From an uncultured Bacillota bacterium (GTDB taxonomy: Bacteria > Bacillota > Dehalobacteriia > UBA7702), in assembly GCA_902766525.1 (NCBI GenBank), contig CACXDX010000132.1, positions 1-31,447 of the forward strand: a stretch of 31,447 nt of DNA. The letters are read 5' to 3'. Shown here in pieces: positions 7,205-14,308 of the stretch; the first letter of the stretch is position 1; the number at the start of each line of letters is the position of its first letter. The notes under the pieces were generated by a model. The model did not search any database, was not told the origin of the DNA, and was given only the letters and a program-made list of their open reading frames with translations. The position numbers and the translations under genes are program-made.

Positions 7205-8683
7205 TTGGAAAAAACTGATGTATTGGAAGGGATCAGAGAACGCACGGACGGTGATATTTATCTTGGTGTTGTGGGGCCCGTGCGTACCGGTAAATCTACT
7301 TTTATCCGCCGTTTCATGGAATTGCTCGTCCTTCCTAATATCGAGGACTTTCATGAACGAGAAGTGGCTCGGGACGAACTGCCCCAAAGCGGCACCGGCC
7401 GTACCGTAATGACAACGGAACCCAAATTTATTCCCGCGAACGCGGCTGAGATCAATATTCGGGACGGCTTTGATCTTCGTGTGCGTATGGTTGATTGCGT
7501 TGGATATGCGGTTCCGGACGCTCTGGGTTTTGATGAAAACGAAGAACCGCGTATGGTAAAATCACCCTGGCATGAAAGGGAAATACCATTTGAAGAGGCT
7601 GCCGAAATCGGTACCAAAAAAGTAATAACGGATCATTCGACCATCGGCTTACTGGTCACGACAGACGGTTCCGTCACCGATATCGAAAGAGAAAGTTATA
7701 TTGAAGCCGAACAGCGGGTTGTTGCGGAAATGAAGGAGTTGGATAAACCGTTTGTAATGATTTTGAATTCAACTCATCCGGAAAGCAGTGAAACGGAGTC
7801 CCTTGCCGAAGAACTGAGTGATAAATATGATATCGCCTGTGTACCCGTGAATGTGATGGAAATGGAAGACATCGATATCATAGAAATATTGAAAAACGCG
7901 CTGTATGAATTTCCGATTACCGAAATTGAAATATATCTGCCCGATTGGCTTAAAGAAACAGAGGAAAGTCATTGGCTGCGCAAAAAAATCGAGAGTAATG
8001 TAAGCGATGTTCTTTCCGATATGCATCGTGTTCGCGATATAGATGATGCCGTTATTGAATTTTCGCAAATGGAAGAAGCAGAATCCGCCGAACTGTTGCA
8101 GATGGATCTGAGTACCGGTAAATCCAAATTCTGTCTGGGATTGTCCGCCGATCTTTTTTATCAAATTCTTTCGGAATATGCCGGTGAAGAAATCGAAGGA
8201 AAAGAAACAATACTTCGGCTCATGAGAACCTTTGCCTGTTCTGACAGAGAATGGAACAGGATTAAAGAAGCTATGGCAGAAGTTCGGGACAGCGGATACG
8301 GCATCGTTAACCCGCAAATCGATGAAATGTATTTGGAAGAGCCTGAACTGATTAAAGAAGGCGGACGATTCGGAGTGAAATTAAAGGCGTCCGCTCCGAG
8401 TTATCATTTGATTCGAGCCAATATTTCCACGGAGATCACTCCTCTTGTGGGAACGGAAAAACAGTGTGAGGAACTTGTTCGGTATATTTTGGATGAATTC
8501 GAGGATGATCCCCGCAAAATGTGGGAAACCAATATCTTCGGGAAATCACTGAATACCCTTGTACAAGAGGGAATACAGGGAAAATTGTGCACCATGCCCG
8601 ATTCGGCCAGAGAAAAGCTTCAGGTCACATTGGAAAGATTGGTCAATGACGGAGGCGGCGGCATTATTTGTATTATTTTGTAA
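7205..8683 (+). CDS. spoIVA: Stage IV sporulation protein A, spore-coat morphogenetic ATPase
   Basis: SpoIVA is made in the mother cell, hydrolyses ATP and polymerises on the forespore surface as the basement layer of the spore coat. The 492 residues match the family length. Visible are the Walker A motif GPVRTGKST (24-32), a MVDCVGYAVPDA Walker-B-like strand, NSTHPES, and the family-typical C-terminus GGGGIICIIL, which in B. subtilis contacts the anchoring peptide SpoVM. The start is TTG at 7205, supported by AGGGAGGG about 6 bases upstream; no ATG fits better. It stands alone between two terminators and has a sigma-E-like promoter. A spoVM gene lies about 2.9 kb downstream. Confidence 0.97.
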   Translation: MEKTDVLEGIRERTDGDIYLGVVGPVRTGKSTFIRRFMELLVLPNIEDFHEREVARDELPQSGTGRTVMTTEPKFIPANAAEINIRDGFDLRVRMVDCVGYAVPDALGFDENEEPRMVKSPWHEREIPFEEAAEIGTKKVITDHSTIGLLVTTDGSVTDIERESYIEAEQRVVAEMKELDKPFVMILNSTHPESSETESLAEELSDKYDIACVPVNVMEMEDIDIIEILKNALYEFPITEIEIYLPDWLKETEESHWLRKKIESNVSDVLSDMHRVRDIDDAVIEFSQMEEAESAELLQMDLSTGKSKFCLGLSADLFYQILSEYAGEEIEGKETILRLMRTFACSDREWNRIKEAMAEVRDSGYGIVNPQIDEMYLEEPELIKEGGRFGVKLKASAPSYHLIRANISTEITPLVGTEKQCEELVRYILDEFEDDPRKMWETNIFGKSLNTLVQEGIQGKLCTMPDSAREKLQVTLERLVNDGGGGIICIIL

Positions 8684-8690
8684 GATTTGA

Positions 8691-8719
8691 GAGTCAGGTA
8701 TCTTTACCTGATTCTTTTT
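8691..8719 (+). terminator. Rho-independent terminator after spoIVA
   Basis: GAGTCAGGTA and TACCTGATTC form a 10-bp stem (one G-U pair) with a TCTT loop, followed by TTTTTC. It isolates spoIVA from dinG. Confidence 0.85.
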
Positions 8720-8740
8720 CTGTTCAACTATTGAGATTTA

Positions 8741-8749
8741 TGTTATAAT
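8741..8749 (+). promoter_or_regulatory. Extended -10 promoter for dinG
   Basis: TGTTATAAT is an extended -10 element (TGn plus a perfect TATAAT at 8744-8749), 22 bases before the dinG start. No convincing -35 box is visible at 17 bases. AAAGGAG upstream of the ATG is the ribosome-binding site. Confidence 0.6.
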
Positions 8750-8770
8750 TGTTGCAAAAGGAGCATTGAT

Positions 8771-11563
8771 ATGAACTGGGTTATCATAGACCTTGAAACA
8801 ACCGGCTTCAGTCCGGTTCATGATAAAATCATTGAAATCGCTGCGATCCGTTTAAATGAAAACGGAGAACGCAGCGTCTTTCACTCTCTGATCGACCCGG
8901 AGATGAAAATTCCGGCTGAAATCAATCGTCTGACCGGGATCAGCGATGAACTCGTCAGCGGCCAGCCCCTTATCGGAGAAATCATTCCCGATCTTGTCGA
9001 TTTTATTGGCGATGCAGTTCCCGTTGCGCACAATGCCGATTTTGACGGTGGCTTTCTCAAACCATATCTCGGTATCTCTCCCGATCGGTGGCTTGACACC
9101 GTCGAACTGAGTAAGATGGCCTTTCCGATGTTGGAAAGCTATGCTCTTGCCAATATTGTCACATATTTCGGGATAAATTTATCCCAACATCACCGGGCTT
9201 TGGCCGACGCGGAAGCGACAACAGCGTTGTTTTTGTTGATCGATCAATCCTTTCAAACCGCCGAGCCCGGTCTGATTGCGGCCTGGCAGCATCTTTTTGA
9301 TGATGAGGGTAAAAAATATACCGTATACAGACATTTCTTTGATCGATACGAATCCGATCCTTTTTCCGAATTATACATGCCTCCGGCAATCAAAGATGAT
9401 GCGGATCGGGAAGAAGAAAAAAACGAAAAAATCGATGATGAGGAAAAAGTTTTCGTTGACGAAGAAGAGTTATCTTATTATTTTCAGGATGAAAACGGTC
9501 TGAAAGCTCATGTCTCCGGATATCAGGATCGTGAATCCCAACAACAGATGGCACAGGCCGTTGCCAAAGCCTTTAATCACGATGAATTTCTTCTTGCCGA
9601 GGCAGGTACGGGTACGGGGAAAACCATCGCGTATTTGATGCCTTCGATCCTCTACAGTTTAAAAAGCGGAAGACCTGTCATCATCAGCACTCATACCATT
9701 CATCTTCAGGATCAGATTCTGAACAAAGATATTCCCGAACTGAATCACTGTTTCCACGGTAATCTTCGGGCATCACTGTTAAAGGGCAGGGGGCATTATC
9801 TTTGTTATCGCAAATGGGAAAGCGAATATGAAAAGGATCATCATGATCAGGTTTTCTTTATGGCTCGTCTGCTTCCCTGGGTTAGTCGGACTCGTGACGG
9901 CGACTCCGACGGTTTGAATTTCAATGCTTATGAAAAGCGTTTATGGCAGGATTATTCTGCCGTTTCGGAAAATTGTCTCGGTTATCGCTGCCCTTATTTT
10001 CATAACCGTTGTTTTGTTCGCCGGGCGAGAAAAAAAGGGGAGCGCTCAAATTTAATCGTCATCAATCATTCTTTGCTTCTGACCGATGCCATGATGGGCA
10101 GCGGGATTCTTCCCAATAGCGAGTACTTGATTATCGACGAAGCGCATCAGCTGGAAAACGTTGCCGAAAATACGCTCGGCGGCAGTTTTTCCATGTTTGA
10201 TCACAGCAGGGTGGTAAATGAGACTTTATCCGTTCTCCAAAAATTGCTTCGTTTTATTACATTTTCCGCTCTTTATTCCGGTGAGGGCAGCAAAGAGGAA
10301 CTGAAAAAAAAGGAAAATCTGCTCACGGATTTCTGCGATGACTTGCAGGAAAACCGCGGCAAAGGCGAAAACGCCTTCGGTGCCTTAAAATCTTTTCTGG
10401 ATGATTCTTCCTCGGATCGGAATATGTATGTCAAAACAGTACGAATCAGCGAAAAAATTCGTTTGAATGATTTTTGGCACGATTCTGACGTGGCATTAAA
10501 TAATTTACTGATCTGGTATGAGGAAAAATGTCGTTTGTTGAACGATCTTTCCGTTTACTTTGAAAATGAATTGGATGATGACGGCAATGAAGCGGAAAAA
10601 ATCCGTTTTGCTTTGTTGCGCAGCGAGTGGCAGCGCAATACGGAGATTTTAAACGCTTTTCTTAAAGGAGAAGGCGAAAATATCGTTTCATGGATCGAAG
10701 CGGGAAATGAAAGAACTGTTTATCCGTTAATAAAAATCGCACCTTTGCGAATTGATCGTGATTTGGCGGAAGTTCTGTATCAGGTAAAAAGCAGCGTTGT
10801 TTTCGTTTCGGCAACGTTAAGCGTGAAGCAATCTTTCAGCTATTTCAGAGAAACTTGCGGCATCGATTTATCCGAGCATGACGTTTCCGAACTGCTGCTT
10901 CCGTCTCCGTTTGATTACAGTCGTCAGGCCGCTCTTATTACGGCTACCGATGTTCCTCTCGTCGGAACCGTATCGGATTATGAATATCTTGAAAGAATCA
11001 GTGAGGCGATCGAACAGATGGTCCTTGCCTCAAAGGGCAGAGCCCTTGTACTTTTTACCTCCCATGCCCATCTGCGCGAGGTCTTCAAGCATATTCGGGA
11101 TCCACTGGAAAATGCAGGGATCTCCGTGCTTGCCCATGAACTGAGTGGCAGCCGGTCGACACTCCTTAATAAAATGAGGGAAAACAACAGCACCGTGATT
11201 TTGGGCGCCAACAGTTTTTGGGAAGGTATCGATGTATCCGGAGAAAATCTCAGTCTGCTTATCATCGTCAGGCTGCCCTTTTGGCCGCCGGATATCCCGA
11301 CGATCGCCGCGAAAAATGATCTTCTGAAATCGGAAAAACGCAATGCCTTCTCCGAACTCAGTTTGCCTCAGGCTGTGATTCGTTTTAAACAGGGATTCGG
11401 TCGTCTTCTTCGTAAAGAGGATGATCGGGGCGTGGTTTGTGTCCTTGATAAAAGGATCTATGAAAAGCGTTACGGAAGTGATTTTGTGGAGTCTCTGCCG
11501 GTTCCGAAGCTTTATCACGGTACCGTAAAGGAAATTGTTCGTCTGATCGAGACGAAGTTATAA
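8771..11563 (+). CDS. dinG: DinG-type exonuclease/Fe-S DNA helicase
   Basis: This 930-residue fusion is typical of Firmicutes. Residues 1-165 are a DEDDh 3'-5' exonuclease: DLET with Asp7 and Glu9, HNADFD (87-92), and HHRALADAEAT with His141 and Asp146. The rest is an XPD-like superfamily 2 helicase: Walker A AGTGTGKT (278-285), DEAH (456-459), SATLS, and motif VI QGFGRLLRK. Four cysteines (345, 402, 407, 414) in LCYRKW...NCLGYRCPYFHNRC occupy the place of the 4Fe-4S cluster of E. coli DinG. An acidic lysine-rich linker (about 205-235) joins the halves. It probably acts in DNA repair or R-loop removal. It has its own promoter and no clear terminator before spoVM. Confidence 0.94.
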   Translation: MNWVIIDLETTGFSPVHDKIIEIAAIRLNENGERSVFHSLIDPEMKIPAEINRLTGISDELVSGQPLIGEIIPDLVDFIGDAVPVAHNADFDGGFLKPYLGISPDRWLDTVELSKMAFPMLESYALANIVTYFGINLSQHHRALADAEATTALFLLIDQSFQTAEPGLIAAWQHLFDDEGKKYTVYRHFFDRYESDPFSELYMPPAIKDDADREEEKNEKIDDEEKVFVDEEELSYYFQDENGLKAHVSGYQDRESQQQMAQAVAKAFNHDEFLLAEAGTGTGKTIAYLMPSILYSLKSGRPVIISTHTIHLQDQILNKDIPELNHCFHGNLRASLLKGRGHYLCYRKWESEYEKDHHDQVFFMARLLPWVSRTRDGDSDGLNFNAYEKRLWQDYSAVSENCLGYRCPYFHNRCFVRRARKKGERSNLIVINHSLLLTDAMMGSGILPNSEYLIIDEAHQLENVAENTLGGSFSMFDHSRVVNETLSVLQKLLRFITFSALYSGEGSKEELKKKENLLTDFCDDLQENRGKGENAFGALKSFLDDSSSDRNMYVKTVRISEKIRLNDFWHDSDVALNNLLIWYEEKCRLLNDLSVYFENELDDDGNEAEKIRFALLRSEWQRNTEILNAFLKGEGENIVSWIEAGNERTVYPLIKIAPLRIDRDLAEVLYQVKSSVVFVSATLSVKQSFSYFRETCGIDLSEHDVSELLLPSPFDYSRQAALITATDVPLVGTVSDYEYLERISEAIEQMVLASKGRALVLFTSHAHLREVFKHIRDPLENAGISVLAHELSGSRSTLLNKMRENNSTVILGANSFWEGIDVSGENLSLLIIVRLPFWPPDIPTIAAKNDLLKSEKRNAFSELSLPQAVIRFKQGFGRLLRKEDDRGVVCVLDKRIYEKRYGSDFVESLPVPKLYHGTVKEIVRLIETKL

Positions 11564-11585
11564 TTTGAGCGGATAACCATATAAT
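11560..11585 (+). promoter_or_regulatory. Putative sigma-E promoter of spoVM
   Basis: ATA (11560-11562, overlapping the dinG stop) and CATATAAT (11578-11585) are separated by 15 bases, the same spacing and identical -10 octamer as the spoIVA promoter at 7136-7161. It lies 28 bases before the spoVM start codon. Confidence 0.55.
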
Positions 11586-11613
11586 TAGATAAAAGCTTTT
11601 CTGAGGTGGAGAA

Positions 11614-11679
11614 ATGAGAGTGCTCTTTTTAAAATTACCGCTGGGCTTGCGAAAAATATTAAAAAAAATTATCGGCTAA
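11614..11679 (+). CDS. spoVM: Stage V sporulation protein M (21-aa membrane-curvature peptide)
   Basis: A 21-codon gene reads MRVLFLKLPLGLRKILKK and ends in Ile-Ile-Gly. It aligns without gaps to the first 21 residues of B. subtilis SpoVM: Met1, Lys7-Leu8-Pro9, Leu12, Ile15 and Gly21 are identical, and the cationic amphipathic helix pattern is kept. SpoVM binds the convex outer forespore membrane and anchors SpoIVA; Pro9 is important for its placement. It lacks the last five residues of the B. subtilis peptide. GAGGTGGAG sits 5 bases before the ATG, a sigma-E-like promoter lies upstream, and a perfect terminator begins 2 bases after the stop. The peptide is below the size cut-off of most gene finders. 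The identification rests on the hand alignment plus context. Confidence 0.88.
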   Translation: MRVLFLKLPLGLRKILKKIIG

Positions 11680-11680
11680 G

Positions 11681-11718
11681 AAAAGAGGTCTTTACATTAT
11701 TGTAAAGACCTCTTTTTT
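11681..11718 (+). terminator. Rho-independent terminator after spoVM
   Basis: AAAAGAGGTCTTTACA pairs perfectly with TGTAAAGACCTCTTTT around a TTAT loop and ends in T's. The A-run on the left could let it also serve the minus-strand gene that ends at 11727. Confidence 0.93.
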
Positions 11719-11726
11719 GAATTAAT

Positions 11727-12086
11727 TTAAAAACGGGAGGAGATCACTCCGCACAGATCCGCAAATATAATGGCGATTGTTTTTTTTGTTAATACGGACG
11801 GATCGAAATCACCGAAGATCAGGTGAAGAACCCAGAAAGTCATAATCATCATCACCGTAAAAATCAGAATTTGGGAGAACTTCGGATAGGGCAAATAATT
11901 GACTTCAAAATATGCGCCGGAAAAAACAGCAAAGGTCAGAGTGAGATTGGCGAAAAGAGTCAGAATCTCGTTTCTGAGCGGAAGAAAATAGAAAACGGCC
12001 GAAAAAAAAAGTGAAGTGACCAGAATGATTCCGAGAGTAAAAAAGTATGATTGCAGGATGATTTTTCTGCCGGAATAGAAATTCAT
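11727..12086 (-). CDS. Small four-helix membrane protein, possibly TIGR04086/YrzE type
   Basis: A 119-residue, strongly hydrophobic protein with about four membrane segments: residues 11-33, 40-60, 68-90 and 98-117. Aromatic and glycine positions (FSGAYFEVNY, LCGVIS) loosely recall the small Firmicute membrane family TIGR04086, but I cannot confirm this. GAGGAGG lies 5 bases upstream of the ATG on the minus strand, which supports real translation. It is a single gene facing spoVM and divergent from folE. Function unknown. Confidence 0.7.
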   Translation of the reverse strand: MNFYSGRKIILQSYFFTLGIILVTSLFFSAVFYFLPLRNEILTLFANLTLTFAVFSGAYFEVNYLPYPKFSQILIFTVMMIMTFWVLHLIFGDFDPSVLTKKTIAIIFADLCGVISSRF

Positions 12087-12129
12087 ACAACCTCCTCAAA
12101 AAATTAAAACATATTTTTTTCGGTTTTTC

Positions 12130-12158
12130 TTGACGGATGGATAGAAAAACAATAAAAT
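12130..12158 (+). promoter_or_regulatory. Sigma-A promoter of the folE operon
   Basis: TTGACG (12130-12135) and TAAAAT (12153-12158) with exactly 17 bases between them form a strong housekeeping promoter about 45 bases before folE. Confidence 0.8.
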
Positions 12159-12202
12159 ATATATGATAATCTTCTATTGAATATGACAGAGAGGATACTT
12201 TC

Positions 12203-12781
12203 ATGGAAAAGAAAATTGATAAACCTAAAATTGAAGCAGCATTTAAAGAAATTTTATTGGCTATCGGTGAAGATATTGACCGTGAAGGCTTAAAGGAAAC
12301 ACCTTCCCGCGTTGCCAGAATGTATGAGGAGATCTTCTCCGGGCTTCATGCCGATCCCAGCGAACATCTTTTAAAACAATTCTCTGCGGAACATCATGAC
12401 GAAATGGTGTTAATCAAGGATATCCCCGTATATTCCATGTGTGAACATCATTTTATGCCGTTTTACGGTGTTGCCCATGTTGCTTATATTCCCAAGAAAA
12501 CCGGATCGATCACCGGTCTTTCCAAAATTGCCCGTACTGTTGAGGGGTATGCGAAACGTCCGCAGGTTCAGGAACGTTTGACAACGGAAATTGCCGATGC
12601 GATCATGTCCCGTCTCGATCCCCACGGTGTTCTTGTTGTGATTGAGGCGGAGCATATGTGTATGACGATGCGCGGTGTGAAGAAACCGGGTTCCAAAACG
12701 ATTACTTCCGCCATGCGCGGGACATTTAAAAGCAACGCGGCAACGCGCGCGGAAGCTTTTTCATTAATCAACGGGAAATGA
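12203..12781 (+). CDS. folE: GTP cyclohydrolase I (type IA)
   Basis: The enzyme turns GTP into dihydroneopterin triphosphate, the entry step to tetrahydrofolate; this organism needs folate for its Wood-Ljungdahl methyl branch. The 192 residues carry the zinc site: Cys80 and His83 in SMCEHHFMPF, and Cys153 in EAEHMCMTMRG, with His82 as the probable catalytic histidine. Also visible are REGLKETPSRVARMYEE and GLSKIARTVEGYAKRPQVQERLT. AGAGAGGA precedes the ATG. It leads a four-gene group with the YpmA-like protein, signal peptidase and surE. Confidence 0.97.
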   Translation: MEKKIDKPKIEAAFKEILLAIGEDIDREGLKETPSRVARMYEEIFSGLHADPSEHLLKQFSAEHHDEMVLIKDIPVYSMCEHHFMPFYGVAHVAYIPKKTGSITGLSKIARTVEGYAKRPQVQERLTTEIADAIMSRLDPHGVLVVIEAEHMCMTMRGVKKPGSKTITSAMRGTFKSNAATRAEAFSLINGK

Positions 12782-12787
12782 TTTTTT

Positions 12788-12967
12788 ATGGCAGATGAAA
12801 ACAATCGGATAAAATTGATCGCGCATAGAGATTTTGACAGACGGGATGATATGTATGAGATCGTGGATTTTCTCAATAAAAACCTTAAAACAAAGGGATT
12901 GATGTTTGGCTTGAGAAATGATCCCGATGATGAAAAGAAAATGACGATCAAAATATATGAGGTTTGA
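12788..12967 (+). CDS. YpmA-family (DUF4264) small protein
   Basis: A 59-residue acidic/basic soluble protein. Its middle, MYEIVDFLNKNLKTKGLMFG, closely matches the YpmA/DUF4264 proteins of Bacillus, in which the same pattern (IVD-LNK-LK...LMFGL) occurs. Its function is unknown. It starts 6 bases after folE, with only a weak ribosome-binding site (GGGA), so it probably relies on translational coupling. It ends 2 bases before the signal peptidase start. As I recall, ypmA and dinG are also neighbours in Bacillus, while here dinG is about 1.2 kb upstream; this would be a loose conservation of order. Confidence 0.85.
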   Translation: MADENNRIKLIAHRDFDRRDDMYEIVDFLNKNLKTKGLMFGLRNDPDDEKKMTIKIYEV

Positions 12968-12969
12968 GT

Positions 12970-13509
12970 ATGAAGTTTTTGTCCGGTCTGAAAGATTTTT
13001 TGGTTACATTGCTGATTGCCGTTGTGATTGCGGCTGTTTTAAAGTTTTTTATCGTTGATTCATGTAAGTTGCTTTCGGAATCGATGGCTTCAACGCTGAA
13101 TACCGGTGATCGGATTATCGTTTTTAAACTTGCCTATCATTTCGGCGATCCCGAAAGAGGGGATATCATTATTTTTGATCCTCCGGCGGAGATGGATGAA
13201 GGAACCGATTTTATCAAGCGTATTATCGGCCTGCCCGGTGATGTTGTTGAAGTCAAAGCGGGAGAAGGCGTCTATATTAACGGCGCTTTTTTGGAAGAAC
13301 CTTATATCGCCGAAGTTCCTCAATATGATTTCGGGCCCGTTACCGTTCCAGATGAGTGCTATATTGTTTTCGGCGATAATCGAAACCGCAGTGCGGACAG
13401 CCACTATTGGTCTTATCCCTTTATTTCCGAAAACGATATCGACGGAAAGACGATCTGTCGCTATTTCCCGTTTAACGAAATGAAAATTTTCCATACGGAA
13501 GGATACTGA
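12970..13509 (+). CDS. lepB: Type I signal peptidase
   Basis: This membrane-anchored serine protease removes signal peptides from exported proteins. Residues 10-28 are the single membrane anchor. The Ser/Lys dyad is Ser38 in SESMAST and Lys83 in FIKRIIGLPGD. The later boxes GDRIIVFK, RGDIIIF and GDNRNRSADSHYW are all present. An in-frame TTG at 12964 is possible, but GAGG at 12959-12962 is 7 bases from ATG 12970 and only 1 base from the TTG, so 12970 is chosen. The 179 residues are normal for a Gram-positive enzyme. surE follows 4 bases later. Confidence 0.95.
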   Translation: MKFLSGLKDFLVTLLIAVVIAAVLKFFIVDSCKLLSESMASTLNTGDRIIVFKLAYHFGDPERGDIIIFDPPAEMDEGTDFIKRIIGLPGDVVEVKAGEGVYINGAFLEEPYIAEVPQYDFGPVTVPDECYIVFGDNRNRSADSHYWSYPFISENDIDGKTICRYFPFNEMKIFHTEGY

Positions 13510-13513
13510 GCAG

Positions 13514-14308
13514 ATGAAAATTTTAATTGTAAACGATGACGGAGCAAGATGTGAAGGTCTGCATGCGTTGATTCGCGCTTTAAAGGATGATCATGAACTC
13601 ACCGTTGTCGTTCCCGAAGTGGAACAAAGCGGGAAAAGTCATTCAATGACTTATTTTGATCCGCTTTATTATTTTAAGATCCATATTTTTGAAGTAAATC
13701 ACGATGCCTATGTCGTTAAGGGAACACCGGGAGACTGCGTATTGATGGCTCTGGATCAGATTTGCGACGGCAAACCCGACCTGCTTCTTTCCGGGATCAA
13801 TCGCGGCTACAATACCGGTAATACCATTGTCTATTCGGGAACGGTTTCCGCTGCTTACGAGGGAGCGAACAGAGGTATTCCTTCGATCGCTCTTTCCACC
13901 GGTTTTATCGATGTCGATTTTGACGACGCGGCAAATGTTTTTAAGCAGATGCTGCCCTGTTTTGTCGAAGAAAAGGGTCTGTTCTTCTATAACGTCAATA
14001 TTCCTGCCTGTAAACCGGCGGAAATCAAGGGAATTAAAAAGACTTTTATCGATTCTGTTGTTCCCGAAGAATGTATGGAAAAAAGGGTCGATCCCTTTGA
14101 GCGTGATTATTACTGGCATTCTTATACCGTTCACAATATCAAAGAATATGTCTTTGATGAAGGTTCCGACGTGGATGTCGTTGAGAAAAAATATATTTCC
14201 GTCACACCGTTAAAATATGATTTTCTCGATCGGCAGAAACTTGGAAACATGGATAAATTTATTGACGGTTTTTCCGGCGCTCTCGGGAAAATAAGAGATT
14301 TAAAATAA
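13514..14308 (+). CDS. surE: 5'/3'-nucleotidase SurE
   Basis: SurE is a metal-dependent phosphatase acting on nucleoside 5'- and 3'-monophosphates. All four metal ligands are recognisable: Asp8 and Asp9 in VNDDG, Ser39 in EQSGKSHS, and Asn96 in LSGINRGYNTG. VKGTPGDCV and YSGTVSAAYEGA are further family motifs. The 264 residues are a normal length. It is the last gene of the folE group; its final 50 bases overlap the 3' end of the oppositely oriented spoVB-like gene, and no separate terminator is visible between them. Confidence 0.96.
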   Translation: MKILIVNDDGARCEGLHALIRALKDDHELTVVVPEVEQSGKSHSMTYFDPLYYFKIHIFEVNHDAYVVKGTPGDCVLMALDQICDGKPDLLLSGINRGYNTGNTIVYSGTVSAAYEGANRGIPSIALSTGFIDVDFDDAANVFKQMLPCFVEEKGLFFYNVNIPACKPAEIKGIKKTFIDSVVPEECMEKRVDPFERDYYWHSYTVHNIKEYVFDEGSDVDVVEKKYISVTPLKYDFLDRQKLGNMDKFIDGFSGALGKIRDLK

